Below are positions 8,508-17,807 of a stretch of DNA of 54,770 nt, one piece after another. The stretch is from Betaproteobacteria bacterium RIFCSPLOWO2_12_FULL_62_58. Its GTDB lineage: Bacteria > Pseudomonadota > Gammaproteobacteria > Burkholderiales > SG8-41. Where the stretch lies: the NCBI GenBank assembly GCA_001772005.1, contig MERI01000247.1, positions 13,256-68,025 on the forward strand. The letters are read 5' to 3'. The translations under genes were made by a program, and so were the position numbers. A model generated the notes under the pieces. It saw nothing but the letters and a program-made list of their open reading frames with translations, had not been told where the DNA came from and did no database searches. Position 1 is the first letter of the stretch, and every line of letters starts with the position of its first letter.

Positions 8508-9218
8508 TCACTTCACCCGCAGCGCGTTTGCGTTTCCCAATCTCGGGGGATTGTCACCGGCTTGAAGCGTTTCACCTAGCCTCGGTCCCAAGACTGCCAG
8601 CATGGCCTCCTGCATGCTCACATCAATATAGCGACCGATGCCAGTTCGAACTGCGTCTGGCAGTGCACACACGATGGCGAAGGCAGCATACATGCCCGCG
8701 ACGACGTCACATAGGGGGGCGCCGATCATTAGCGGTTCCTGCCCGTCATAGCCAGTGACGCTCATAACGCCAGACACAGCCTGAATAACAGGGTCCAGCG
8801 CCAGACGATTGCGATAGGGGCCTGTTTGTCCAAAGCCGGATATTGAACAATAGATGACCCGAGGATTTTTTTTCCGCACTACCTCCCATCCGATACCGAG
8901 CTTATCGACCGTTCCCGGCGCAAAATTTTCTATGACTACGTCAGCCTTTGCGGCAAGATCCTGTCCGATCAACCGCTCTTCTGGATCTTTCAGGTTTAGC
9001 GTAATACTTCGTTTTGAGCGGTTATTTGCGTTGAAGTAGTCTTCGTGTTGTGGCGAGCGCCCTTTGTATTTGCGCCCACGCAGGTCATCGCCAATGATGG
9101 GTTCCTCCAGCTTGACTACGTCTGCACCCATATCTGCGAGCATGGTAGTCGCATGCGGTCCGGCAACCACGCGCGTAAGGTCCAGCACGCGAACGTTCTC
9201 AAGTAATCCCTTCTGCAT
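8508..9218 (-). pseudogene. Family III (CaiB/BaiF) CoA-transferase, C-terminally truncated
   Basis: The N-terminal 236 residues of a formyl-CoA-transferase-like protein: VRVLDLTRVVAGPHATTMLADMGADVVKLE, ADVVIENFAPGTVDKLG, YCSISGFGQTGPY, and IDVSMQEAMLAVLG. Family members are about 400 residues, so the C-terminal half, which completes the interlocked dimer, is missing. The ORF ends shortly after DNPPRLGNANALRVK, 26 nt before the crotonase start, which suggests a deletion joined the two genes. ATG 9218 has a GAGGAGC ribosome site 8 nt upstream. The 272 bp upstream of it (9219-9490) hold no recognisable feature. It could still be expressed as a short protein but is unlikely to be active. Confidence 0.75.
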
Positions 9219-9490
9219 TAATCGCTCCTCGCTATTGTCGTAGCCCATCGTCTATTCCAGTACATATTTCTTCCCTGACAATTTGTTTCATCTATGCCTA
9301 AAGATCGCTCGTTAAAAACGAGGCATTAGCGGTGTCGGCAAAGTACCAACTGATTAGCTGCAACAGTTTGCGATTGCTGACGAAGTCGGTTATTCGTCGG
9401 CATCACCATTGCCAAAGCGGCGGACAAAAACCGCGATGGCACAATCACCTACTCGTGCCTGAGTGAACGTCGGGCAGCTTGCCAAAGCTG

Positions 9491-10244
9491 TCAATTGCCT
9501 CTAATCTCTGCCGCTTTGGTGACCTGATGCCATTTAGCAATTTCAAGTTTGATTTGCTGCCGGAAATCCGAAGGTGAACTACCGATTGGCTCAACCATCC
9601 TGATCGCCAGCCGTTCTTGAACCGCTTTCTGTTTGAGAGCATTCGAAAATTGTTGATGGAGGTGCAGGATAATCCTTTCGGGAGTCCTAGCAGGCGCTAG
9701 AAGACCGAACCATCCGTTCACCTCATAATCAGGTAGTCCAGCCTCAATCATCGTGGGAATTTCCAAGGCCATTTTGCTCCGTGTACGGCTTGTCACGGCC
9801 AGCGGGCGCAGTCGCCCCGCTTTAATTTGCACGAACGCTGATGCCAACGTAACGATGTAAAGCTGCGTCTCTCCCGCCATTAATCCAATGATGGCGGGAC
9901 CACCACCCTTATAAGGAATGTGTTCCATGGGCATTCCTGACATGATCCGGAACAACTCTGACGCCATATGGCCCATGGACCCTGCGCCTGAACTTGCGTA
10001 GTTCAGTCGTGGACGCGCCCTCTTACCGTATTCGATCAGTTCTTCTACGCTTTGTGCGGAATGGGATTGATTCACCAAGCGTATCCGAAACGCTAGGCCC
10101 AAAGACACGCGCCACAAAATCAGTGGCACCGCTGGCAGCGGAAGCCACTATCAGCCGGATAGGACGAGACGGATAATCACTCGCATAGGCGAAGCTGCTG
10201 ATAGTTAAAGCGATAACGACCGAGAAAAAAGTAGATACTTTCAT
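9491..10244 (-). pseudogene. Bug/TctC binding protein with internal deletion and frameshift
   Basis: The N-terminal fragment (10023-10244) has a signal peptide and the family start SDYPSRPIRLIVASAASGATDF. The C-terminal part (9491 to about 10065) lies in another frame and has SVEELIEYGKRARPRLNYASSGAGSMGHMASELF, HIPYKGGGPAIIGLMAGE and AEIPTMIEAGLPDYEVNGW-type segments. About 60-70 residues that normally lie between them (the NRPGAGG and DGYTLL region) are absent, so a deletion plus frame change inactivated it. It is the first gene downstream of the hydroxyacyl-CoA dehydrogenase on the same strand, so it was probably the uptake component of that operon. Confidence 0.83.
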
Positions 10245-10273
10245 TGAGGCATGCTCCTCTAGTTTTAAGATTC

Positions 10274-11809
10274 TCAGCTCTTGCTGTAGTTATTAATAGC
10301 CAACGGCCCGTGTAATTCACCTCGCCGCGAGAGCCAGGGGCTCGGGCGATACCGTGGATCGCCGGTTCGAATTTGCGCGGCGTTCAATATTAAGAGTATT
10401 CGCTGTACTCCGATATGATCGGCGAAACCAAATGAACCCTTCGGATAGCCAAGTCCATATCGAGCAGCTTTCTCAATATCTTCCGGGGATGCAAACCCGG
10501 ATTGCGCGATCCAGCAGCCGATGTTCACGATCATTGCGACTATGCGTTGAGCAACGAAACCGGGACTGTCCTGGATGACTGTCGTGGGCACACCGTCAGC
10601 CGACAGCAAGCCCGCCGCCTCGAGAACCGTCTCCTTGCTGGTCGCTGGTGTTACCATACAAGTGCGGCGTTTAGCGAATCCGAAAAGAGCGTCGATCGCC
10701 ACTGTGCGCTGTGCGTCGAGCTTTTGATTCAACACCGACGTGGTGGCATCTTCTCCGATCGGTGTGACCATGCACAGCGCGCTTGCGCTCGGTTGCGCAC
10801 CCGTCTCCAGCTTGGCCCCGAGCGACTCCAAGAGTTCCTTCAGCGCTTGAGCGCATGCGGGCTCCACTGGGCTCACCCAAACTGAGCGGGGACGATTGGT
10901 GGGAATAGCCTTGGGCTCTTCGGTGCTAACGGTTTTACCGTCCTGATACTGGAAGAAACCTCTGCCGGACTTGCGTCCGAGCAATCCCGCTATGACGCGT
11001 TGCCTGATCATCGCTGACGGACGGAAGTAAGGCTCCTGGTAGAACCCTTCATAAACTGATTCCATGGCGCGATGCACGATGTCGGCGCCGTTGTTGTCGA
11101 TCAGCTGGAACGGCCCCATCGGAAATCCGACCACGTCGCGCATGATGCTATCGACATCCGCGAACGTGGAGACGCCTTCCTCGACAATGTGCGCCGCTTC
11201 GAGGGTGAAGCCGCGACCGATGTTGCCCGCGAGAAATCCAGGGAAGTCCGTGCACCGCACAGGCTCGCGCCCCATGCGTCTGCCGAGGATTGTCAGTGCG
11301 TCGCCCACCGTTGGTTCCGTAAGCGCTCCGTCAATGATTTCAACCAGCTTCATCAGCGGAACGGGATTGAAAAAATGCGTGCCGGCAATCCGCTGCGGCC
11401 GCTTGCAATTCGCGGCGATGCTGGTGATCGGAATTGCAGATGTGTTCGAGGCGAGAATGCAATCGTCGCCGACGATGGTCTCGATCCTGCAGAAGACATC
11501 CTGTTTTACTTCCAGGTCTTCGGCTACGGCCTCAATGACGACGTGACAGGCCGAAAAGTCCTGCAGGTTTTCGACCGCACGCACGCGGCCGATGGCCTCG
11601 TTCGCCTGCGAAGCCGGTATCGTCCCTTTCTCGGCGGCGCGATTGAGCATTTTGGCGATGAACTGACAGGCGTCTGCGATCGCCTCGGGTCTTGCGTCGG
11701 TCAGCAGCACCTGGATTCCGCCTGCCGCCGCGACCTGCGCAATGCCCCTTCCCATGGTTCCTGCACCTACGACACCCAGCACTAAGTCCTGCCGCGACGC
11801 GTCGATCAT
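10274..11809 (-). CDS. 3-hydroxyacyl-CoA dehydrogenase (two C-terminal domains)
   Basis: An NAD-dependent oxidation enzyme of beta-oxidation, 511 residues. The N-terminal Rossmann domain has LGVVGAGTMGRGIAQVAAAGG, then ACHVVIEAVAEDLEVKQ and the dehydrogenase signature AGTHFFNPVPLMKLVEI with the catalytic His. Two successive HCDH C-terminal domains follow (FPGFLAGNIGRGF... and DSPGFVAQRIVAMI...). This long architecture is that of PaaH/3-hydroxyadipyl-CoA and long 3-hydroxybutyryl-CoA dehydrogenases. The start at ATG 11809 is chosen because the further upstream frame is not conserved. It lies 31 nt after the thiolase stop, as third gene of the DUF35-thiolase-dehydrogenase operon. The chain-length preference cannot be told. 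Confidence 0.9.
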   Translation of the reverse strand: MIDASRQDLVLGVVGAGTMGRGIAQVAAAGGIQVLLTDARPEAIADACQFIAKMLNRAAEKGTIPASQANEAIGRVRAVENLQDFSACHVVIEAVAEDLEVKQDVFCRIETIVGDDCILASNTSAIPITSIAANCKRPQRIAGTHFFNPVPLMKLVEIIDGALTEPTVGDALTILGRRMGREPVRCTDFPGFLAGNIGRGFTLEAAHIVEEGVSTFADVDSIMRDVVGFPMGPFQLIDNNGADIVHRAMESVYEGFYQEPYFRPSAMIRQRVIAGLLGRKSGRGFFQYQDGKTVSTEEPKAIPTNRPRSVWVSPVEPACAQALKELLESLGAKLETGAQPSASALCMVTPIGEDATTSVLNQKLDAQRTVAIDALFGFAKRRTCMVTPATSKETVLEAAGLLSADGVPTTVIQDSPGFVAQRIVAMIVNIGCWIAQSGFASPEDIEKAARYGLGYPKGSFGFADHIGVQRILLILNAAQIRTGDPRYRPSPWLSRRGELHGPLAINNYSKS

Positions 11810-11840
11810 TGTTTTCCCCAGTAATGCACGTTGGCTCGCG

Positions 11841-12977
11841 TCATACGCCGAGTATTGCGGTGGCATGTCCGGAGAGGACACCGCCAATCCCGTGCACGAG
11901 AGCGCGGCGGGCGTCCGGCACCTGGCGAGCGGCTGCTTCTTTCCGTAGCTGCTGCACCGCTTCGATGATGAGATAGATGCCGAACATGCCCGGATGACAA
12001 TAGCGGAGCCCGCCGCCGGACGTATTCACCGGCGCCTTGCTGCCGGGACCGATACCGCGGTCGACAAGCGCGCCGCCTTCACCTTTCTTGCAAAAGCCGA
12101 GATCTTCCAGTCCGATAATCACGTTGATCGTGAATGCGTCATAGATCTGAACGACGTCGATATCCTTGGGGCCCAGGCCCGCCATTTCGTATGCGTCGCG
12201 CCCGGATGCGACCGCAGCGGTTGTGGTGTAGCTTTGCATGGCGGCGCCGTAGCGGTGGCTGTGACTTTCGCCCGCGCCCAGTACGTAAACCGGCTTTTTC
12301 TTGAGCTTCCTGGCGCGTTCCTTCGTCGTCACGACGACCGCGCCGCCGCCGTTGGTGATCAGGCAGCAATCGAGCTTGCGCAGAGGATCGCTGACGAGCG
12401 GCGATTTGCAGACGTCTTCGATGGTGACGGGCTCCGGTTTGAGCGCCGAGGGGTTGAGCGCAGCCCATTGGCTTGCCGTGACCGTAACTTTCGCAAGTTG
12501 CTCGCGCGTGGTGCCGAACTCGTGCATGTGCCGTTGAGCGGCCAGAGCGTAAGCTGAAATGGGATGCTGGAATCCGTACGGAATCTCGTAGGGAAGGTTG
12601 TCGGCACCGGTTACGAGCTTTCCGCCGTCGCTACGTTGCGTACTCCCATACGCGATCACCGCCACTTCGCACCGTCCCGTAGCGATCGCGCCGAGTGCAT
12701 GGCCGAGGTGAGATACGAAGGAGCAGCCTCCGAGGTTGGTTGAGTCGGTATAGCGAGGCTGAATTCCGAGTTGTTCCGCCAGCGTGACGGAGGACATCCA
12801 GAAATAGGGCGTCACTGCGAACACACCATCGACGTCGCGGATGGTGAGACCGGCATCGTCGAGCGCGCGGCGAGTGGCCAAAGCCATGATCTCTGCGACG
12901 GAGTAGGACGTGTCCCAACCGACTTCGGCGGCCGAGACTCCGACGATCGCCGCTTCTCCGGAAAGTGACGATTGCAT
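11841..12977 (-). CDS. SCP2-type thiolase (lipid-transfer-protein family acetyltransferase or aldolase)
   Basis: A 378-residue non-decarboxylating thiolase-fold protein of the SCP2/Ltp branch. It has a Cys at the nucleophile position (Cys85 in NLGGCSFVSHLGHA), a DVVQIYDAFTINVI segment, and the C-terminal NTSGGGLRYCHPGMFG signature with the catalytic histidine. Related proteins either cleave 3-ketoacyl-CoA or, as Ltp2 of steroid degradation, act as retro-aldolases that need a DUF35 partner. Only 2 nt separate it from the upstream DUF35 gene, consistent with a heteromeric complex. Ltp2-like aldolases lack the Cys, so this may be a true thiolase; the reaction is not settled by sequence. Confidence 0.85.
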   Translation of the reverse strand: MQSSLSGEAAIVGVSAAEVGWDTSYSVAEIMALATRRALDDAGLTIRDVDGVFAVTPYFWMSSVTLAEQLGIQPRYTDSTNLGGCSFVSHLGHALGAIATGRCEVAVIAYGSTQRSDGGKLVTGADNLPYEIPYGFQHPISAYALAAQRHMHEFGTTREQLAKVTVTASQWAALNPSALKPEPVTIEDVCKSPLVSDPLRKLDCCLITNGGGAVVVTTKERARKLKKKPVYVLGAGESHSHRYGAAMQSYTTTAAVASGRDAYEMAGLGPKDIDVVQIYDAFTINVIIGLEDLGFCKKGEGGALVDRGIGPGSKAPVNTSGGGLRYCHPGMFGIYLIIEAVQQLRKEAAARQVPDARRALVHGIGGVLSGHATAILGV

Positions 12978-12979
12978 AG

Positions 12980-13402
12980 TTACTTTCCTCCTGCTACGAG
13001 CTTGAATAGCGGAACACTCACGTTATCGCCAAGCGTGTCGAAAACAACAGTCACCGGCGCGTCGATCGCAACGGTATCGATGTCGCAGTCGATGATATTG
13101 GTCATCAGGAGAGGACCTTCCTCCAACGCGACCATCGCGAGAACGTAAGGCACCTTGGTCTTGAAATACTTGTGGCCGCTTTGCCGCACGACAGTGAAGG
13201 TGTGAATCACACCTTTGCCGCTGCAGGTGATCCACTCGAACTTGTCGGCGCTGCAGTGCGGGCAATAGAGGCGCGGATACCAATGCGCTTTCCCGCAAGC
13301 CTGACATTTCGGGAGCGAGAGCTTTCCCGTTTGTCCTGAAGCCCAGTATTGCTTGCCGGCTCCGCGAGTGTCCGGGAGCGGTCTCGTTGGTGTTTCTTCC
13401 AT
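12980..13402 (-). CDS. DUF35 OB-fold zinc-ribbon protein, acyl-CoA-associated
   Basis: A 140-residue DUF35 protein: an N-terminal rubredoxin-like zinc ribbon (CQACG...YCPHC, C-x2-C-x10-C-x2-C) followed by an OB fold (GVIHTFTVV, PYVLAMVALEEGPLLMTNI). These proteins bind acyl-CoA and partner thiolase-fold enzymes. ATG 13402 follows a GGAAGAGG purine stretch; the frame upstream of it is open but weak. It is the promoter-proximal gene of the minus-strand operon and is transcribed divergently from the GntR regulator, with the repeat-bearing 175-bp intergenic region between them. The function as partner of the adjacent thiolase is inferred from known DUF35-thiolase pairs. Confidence 0.87.
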   Translation of the reverse strand: MEETPTRPLPDTRGAGKQYWASGQTGKLSLPKCQACGKAHWYPRLYCPHCSADKFEWITCSGKGVIHTFTVVRQSGHKYFKTKVPYVLAMVALEEGPLLMTNIIDCDIDTVAIDAPVTVVFDTLGDNVSVPLFKLVAGGK

Positions 13403-13500
13403 TGCCTCTTCCTTTTTACGAATTCTTCCGCCGTGTGCTTTTCGCAATTAGCGCAAGGCCTTGTGCGAATAGCGTCTGCTCGGGGAATGTCCGGGGTTGC

Positions 13501-13582
13501 TGAGACTTCAGGTTGCTTTAATAATTATACTCATTATAATGAGACTTCAGGTTACTTTAGTAATTATACTCATTATAATGAC
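13501..13582. promoter_or_regulatory. 39-bp tandem repeat with palindromic core, probable GntR operator
   Basis: Two adjacent 39-bp copies (13501-13539 and 13540-13578) differing at two bases, in the divergent gntR/DUF35 intergenic region. Each unit ends in an AT-rich core. At the junction it forms the perfect 14-bp palindrome CTCATTATAATGAG (13530-13543); the second copy ends in the near-palindrome CTCATTATAATGAC (13569-13582), which touches the proposed gntR start. Spacing of 39 bp puts the two sites nearly four helical turns apart. Twin dyads next to an autoregulated GntR gene are the usual form of its operators. The element is seen directly; the regulator-site pairing is inferred. Confidence 0.7.
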
Positions 13583-14420
13583 TAATCAGATCGAGTCAAT
13601 CGCGCGGATGCCGGCGCTGGCGAAGTTCCGGAAAAAGAGAGCTTCACTTCCATTGATTAGCCGAACAGAAACAATCGATCCCTCGATATTTTCTTCCGAC
13701 CGCCCGCTTTATCAGGCGGTGCGGGATCAGATCATCAAGGGTTTGGTGGCGGGTGAATGGAAACCCCAGGAGGCACTCCCGAGCGAAGCGCGTCTCGCCG
13801 AACGTTTCGGCGTGAGTATTCCCACGATTAGGGCTGCAATAGCGGAGCTCGCCGCCGTCAAGGTTCTCATGCGCAAGCAAGGCAAGGGAACTTACGTTGC
13901 CTCACACGACCACCACAACGTTTACCGGTTCTTCCACATGGTGCCGGATTTCGGTCCGAAGACGCCGCCCCGATTCACGCTGCTGTCGTTCGCCAGGTCG
14001 ACCGCGCCGGCAGATATCGCGCAAGTGCTTCATCTCCCCTCGGCGAGGGGAGGGGCGCGCGTGTTCGAGTTTTCGATACTGCTTGGAATCAACGACATTC
14101 CAGTGATGGTCTCCCAGATCACCGTGTCGCCAGCGCATTTCCCCGGTTTGTCGGAAAAAGTGATCCGCGAAGGCGGGGACACTGTATATGGCATCTACCA
14201 GGCTAAATTCGGGGTCACGGTCACGAGGACGGTGGATCAGTTGCGGGCCGTGCTCGCCAGTGCTTTTGTCGCACGGCATCTCGAATTGAAGCGAGGTCAA
14301 CCTGTTCTGCAAATTCGGCGAGTGGGGTACACGTTCAACGATTTGCTGGTAGAGGTGCGGGTGAGCCACGCAAGAACGGATCACTATCATTTCCTGCTTC
14401 AACAAGGTCATGCGGCCTGA
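13578..14420 (+). CDS. GntR/HutC-family transcriptional regulator with UTRA domain
   Basis: A 280-residue regulator. The N-terminal winged helix (LYQAVRDQIIKGLVAGEWKP, LPSEARLAERFGVSIPTIRAAIAEL, GKGTYVA) binds DNA. The C-terminal UTRA/chorismate-lyase-fold domain (from about residue 125) would sense a small effector, with the typical end VEVRVSHARTDHYHFLLQQG. Start choice: an upstream TTG at 13497 would add a leader encoded wholly by the 39-bp repeats, which is implausible; ATG 13578 is the first ATG after the repeats, and ATG 13608 is an alternative. No clear ribosome site is seen. The gene is divergent from the DUF35 operon and overlaps the acyl-CoA synthetase by 11 nt, so it probably controls both directions. 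Confidence 0.88.
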   Translation: MTNQIESIARMPALAKFRKKRASLPLISRTETIDPSIFSSDRPLYQAVRDQIIKGLVAGEWKPQEALPSEARLAERFGVSIPTIRAAIAELAAVKVLMRKQGKGTYVASHDHHNVYRFFHMVPDFGPKTPPRFTLLSFARSTAPADIAQVLHLPSARGGARVFEFSILLGINDIPVMVSQITVSPAHFPGLSEKVIREGGDTVYGIYQAKFGVTVTRTVDQLRAVLASAFVARHLELKRGQPVLQIRRVGYTFNDLLVEVRVSHARTDHYHFLLQQGHAA

Positions 14421-16629
14421 GAAGGATCACGAGCGCGATATGGAAATCATGGTGGCGGAAGCACCTGTTGCCGATTTCCGGCGTGCCGCAGTGGATTTGC
14501 ACAAACTGCTGGAGCCTTCCGCGATCGCGGTGATCGGCGCGTCGGAAGATACGAAAAAAGTCGGCGGTGAAATCGTCGCGAATCTGAAGCTCGGAGGTTT
14601 TACGGGGCAGGTATTCCCGGTCAATCCCAGGTCCAGAGAGATTTGCAACTACCCGTGCTTTTCCAGCGTGCTGGATATTCCCGTGGCCGCGGAGCTTGCG
14701 GTCGTCGCGGTGAATGCGCCGCAAGTGCCTGCGGTGATTCGGCAATGTGGAGAGGCGGGTATTCCTTTGGCAGTGGTGCTCAGCTCGGGCTTCAGCGAGG
14801 CTGGAAAGCCCGGGGCAGTGCTGCAGGACGAATTGAATCGAGCAATTGCGGAAAGTGGCGTGCGCGTCGTCGGGCCTAATTGCATAGGCCTCATGAATGT
14901 CGGGCGGCGCATGTTTTGCGGGTTCGGCCCCGGCTTTCGAAACTACGCGCTCGCGACCGGACCGGTCGCAATGGTTACGCAAAGCGGCGGGTTCGGATTC
15001 AGCGTGGTGGGTTTATGCAATCACCAGAATCTCAGATTCTCCAAAATCATATCGACGGGGAATGAGTGCGATGTGTCGACGGCGGACATCATCGATCACA
15101 TCCTGGATGACGACGAAATCAGGGTCATCGTCGCCTACATAGAGGGCGTCAAAGATGGTCGGCGGCTGCTCGAGGTTGGCGAGAAGGCTCTAGAGCGCGG
15201 CAAGCCCATCTTGTGCTGGAAGGTCGGAAACTCCAACGTCGCGCGCGCGGCGGTCGCGTCTCACACGGCGAATCTCAGCGCGCCATACGAACTTTTCAAG
15301 GCCGCGTTTGCGAGTTCGGGGTTTATCGAAATCCGCGAGATCGAGGACCTCGTCGATGTTGCACGCGGTTTTCTTGGAGGAAAAATCCCGAAAGGGCGCC
15401 GGGTCGCGGTCGTAACGACGTCTGGAGGCTCGGGCGTGCTGATGGCCGACCGTTGCGACGAAGCGCAGCTGACCTTGCCTCCACCGACCCCCTCGCTGCT
15501 CGATCGGATCAGCGCCATGCTGCCGCCGCACTCTGCCGTGGCGAACCCCATCGACCTGACGGCGCAAGTGGGGAATGACGCGGGGCGTTTCAACCGGGTG
15601 GTGAAGGTGTTTGCCGAAGATCCGGCGTACGACCAGGTATTGGTGAGGTACGGCGCCGTGCAAAGTCCCAATGCCCCTGCCTGGGCGGAGGAGCTTGCTT
15701 CGATTGCACGGAATACAGAAAAGCCGCTTCTGGTTGCTTGGAGCCGCGTGCCGGACCGCTCTTCGCAAGCGCTGATCATCCTCGAGAAAAACAGCATTCC
15801 CTGGTTCGTCACGCCGGGAAGAGCAGTGACGGCGGCGGGCGCGCTGGCCGATTTTTCATCGCGACGTCAGGTGCTTTCCCGCTCGCGCCGTGCTGAGAGC
15901 ACTGCGTTCAAGAAAATTCATCTCAACCTTCCCCCGGCGGCAGGGTCCCTTGGCGAGGGTGCATCGAAGCGCATTGTGCGGGCCTACGGGATCCCGACCG
16001 TCGAAGAGAAACTCCTCAGCCTGGCGGAAATCGGCGAATTAAAGAAAAGCCCGTTTCAGTTCCCGGTGGTGATGAAAGTGGAATCGCCGCACATTCCGCA
16101 CAAGACGGAGGCGGGGGCCGTCATCACCGGCATTCGCTCGTTGAGCGAGCTCAAAAAGGGCGCACAAAAAATCGTTGCGTCGGCGCAGGAGTACCGCAGC
16201 GATGCTGCGATCGAAGGCGTCCTGCTCCAGCAAACGTGCTTGGGCACCGAGCTGATTCTGGGCGCTTTCGTGGACGAGTGTTTTGGGCCGGTCGTCGTCC
16301 TGGGGCTGGGAGGGATTTACGCAGAGATCCTGAAAGATGTGACCCGGCGATTTGCTCCGATTTCGGAAACATCGGCCCGCGATATGATCCTCGAGCTCAA
16401 GGCAGCGCCGATTTTCAAGGGCTATCGACGCATGCCGCCGCTCGATATCGACGCCTTGGCCGTCGCCATCTCGCGACTGAGTTACTTGATCGTCCACCAT
16501 GGAAGCCGGATCAGGGAAATCGACATTAATCCGCTATTCGTGGGTTCCGCAGGCAATGGTGTCGTAGCAGCCGACGCGCTGGTTATCTTGAACGCGGCCA
16601 GTGCCCCAGGCGCGCATCGGATGGATTGA
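14410..16629 (+). CDS. Acyl-CoA synthetase, ADP-forming type (alpha-beta fusion)
   Basis: A 739-residue NDP-forming acyl-CoA synthetase of the acetate-CoA ligase family. Domains in order are a CoA-binding Rossmann domain (AVIGASEDTKKVGG...), a succinyl-CoA-ligase-like domain with VGPNCIGLMN and the phosphohistidine loop VASHTANLSAP (His near residue 285), and a C-terminal ATP-grasp domain (FPVVMKVESPHIPHKTEAGAV, GTELILGAFVDECFGPVVVLGLGG, EIDINPLFV). It would activate a carboxylic acid to its CoA ester. It starts inside the gntR gene (11-nt overlap); ATG 14440 is an alternative start. The acyl-CoA dehydrogenase follows after 17 nt. The acid substrate is not readable from sequence. Confidence 0.88.
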   Translation: MRPEKDHERDMEIMVAEAPVADFRRAAVDLHKLLEPSAIAVIGASEDTKKVGGEIVANLKLGGFTGQVFPVNPRSREICNYPCFSSVLDIPVAAELAVVAVNAPQVPAVIRQCGEAGIPLAVVLSSGFSEAGKPGAVLQDELNRAIAESGVRVVGPNCIGLMNVGRRMFCGFGPGFRNYALATGPVAMVTQSGGFGFSVVGLCNHQNLRFSKIISTGNECDVSTADIIDHILDDDEIRVIVAYIEGVKDGRRLLEVGEKALERGKPILCWKVGNSNVARAAVASHTANLSAPYELFKAAFASSGFIEIREIEDLVDVARGFLGGKIPKGRRVAVVTTSGGSGVLMADRCDEAQLTLPPPTPSLLDRISAMLPPHSAVANPIDLTAQVGNDAGRFNRVVKVFAEDPAYDQVLVRYGAVQSPNAPAWAEELASIARNTEKPLLVAWSRVPDRSSQALIILEKNSIPWFVTPGRAVTAAGALADFSSRRQVLSRSRRAESTAFKKIHLNLPPAAGSLGEGASKRIVRAYGIPTVEEKLLSLAEIGELKKSPFQFPVVMKVESPHIPHKTEAGAVITGIRSLSELKKGAQKIVASAQEYRSDAAIEGVLLQQTCLGTELILGAFVDECFGPVVVLGLGGIYAEILKDVTRRFAPISETSARDMILELKAAPIFKGYRRMPPLDIDALAVAISRLSYLIVHHGSRIREIDINPLFVGSAGNGVVAADALVILNAASAPGAHRMD

Positions 16630-16646
16630 CGAGGGGCGGGTCAACC

Positions 16647-17807
16647 ATGCTTTTCGATAATACGGATTTCTCATCGCTCGAGCTCCCAAAGCACGTCTCC
16701 GAGTTGAGACGCGAGGTTCGCGACTTTCTGGACGACGAGCGGAGACAGGGCAGTTTTCGCGTCCATCTCGGGCACGGGGAATTCGACGCGGAATTCAGTA
16801 GGAAAATAGGGTCGCGCGGCTGGATCGGCATTACCTGGCCCAGGAAATACGGCGGCCATGAAGGCTCTTATCTCGAGCGCTTCGTCGTAACCGAGGAATT
16901 GCTGGCTGCCGCGGCACCGGTAGCAGCCCATTGGGTGGCGGACCGGCAGAGCGGTCCTAGCCTGCTGCGCTGGGGAACCGATGCGCAGCGTCAGAAATAT
17001 CTACCCGTTATTGCAAAAGGCGAATGCTATTTTGCGATCGGCATGAGCGAGCCCAATTCTGGTTCAGATCTTGCCTCGGTGCGAACGCGGGCCGAAAAAG
17101 TCCCGGACGGCTGGAAGCTCACGGGGCAGAAGGTGTGGAGCAGCTGGGCGCACCGGGCGCACGCGATGTTCGTCCTGTGCCGTACGTCACCACTCGGGGA
17201 GAAGAAACACGAGGGGTTGAGTCAGTTCATCGTGGACCTGCCCTCGCCGGGCATCACCATTCGACCGATCCGTTTCCTCAACAACGAGCACCATTTCAAC
17301 GAAGTGTTTTTCGATGAAGCCTTCGTACCGGACGAAATGGTGCTCGGAGAAATCGGCCAAGGTTGGCGGCAAGTCACTTCCGAGCTCGCTCTCGAAAGAA
17401 GCGGCCCGGAAAGATATATGAACACACTGCCGCTGTTATTGGCCGTCATCGATCGGCTGAAAACATCGCCCGACCGCATGGCGAGAGTGATGATCGGCAC
17501 TCTGCTCGCACGCTTTGCCAGTATTAGGACGATGTCGCTGGCCATCGCAACGCAGTTTTCCAGGGAGACGACGCCGAACCTCGCGACGGAGGCCGCGTTG
17601 GTCAAGGACATCGGCACGCATTTCGAGCGCGAGGTAACGGAAGCCGTAAAGATGTTATTCGAGGTGACACCCGCAGCCGATTCGGATGACGAGTTCGAAC
17701 GACTGCTTGGCGAGGCGACCATCTTTGCGCCCATCTCGACGATTCGCGGAGGCACGACGCAGATTCTTCGCGGCATCGTGGCGAAGCGACTCGAAGGAGC
17801 CGTATGA
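16647..17807 (+). CDS. Acyl-CoA dehydrogenase, first of a heteromeric pair
   Basis: A 386-residue acyl-CoA dehydrogenase. The N-terminal helical domain holds WIGITWPRKYGG; the middle beta domain has the FAD-binding YFAIGMSEPNSGSDLASVRTRA and the WKLTGQKVWSSWAHRA strands; the C-terminal helical domain ends with the FAD-contacting STIRGGTTQILRGIVAKRL. The ATG at 16647 has a GAGGGGCGGG ribosome site, so the longer frame from 16626 is not used. Its stop overlaps the next dehydrogenase start (ATGA). Adjacent unlike pairs of this kind are found in alpha2beta2 enzymes for branched or polycyclic acyl-CoAs (for example ChsE1/ChsE2); that assembly is inferred here. Confidence 0.9.
   Translation: MLFDNTDFSSLELPKHVSELRREVRDFLDDERRQGSFRVHLGHGEFDAEFSRKIGSRGWIGITWPRKYGGHEGSYLERFVVTEELLAAAAPVAAHWVADRQSGPSLLRWGTDAQRQKYLPVIAKGECYFAIGMSEPNSGSDLASVRTRAEKVPDGWKLTGQKVWSSWAHRAHAMFVLCRTSPLGEKKHEGLSQFIVDLPSPGITIRPIRFLNNEHHFNEVFFDEAFVPDEMVLGEIGQGWRQVTSELALERSGPERYMNTLPLLLAVIDRLKTSPDRMARVMIGTLLARFASIRTMSLAIATQFSRETTPNLATEAALVKDIGTHFEREVTEAVKMLFEVTPAADSDDEFERLLGEATIFAPISTIRGGTTQILRGIVAKRLEGAV

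Noticed and set aside
13497-13577. Upstream TTG start for the GntR regulator giving a hydrophobic leader
   Set aside because: The leader is encoded only by the two 39-bp repeats and would be a duplicated hydrophobic peptide in front of a DNA-binding protein; the repeats are better read as operators.
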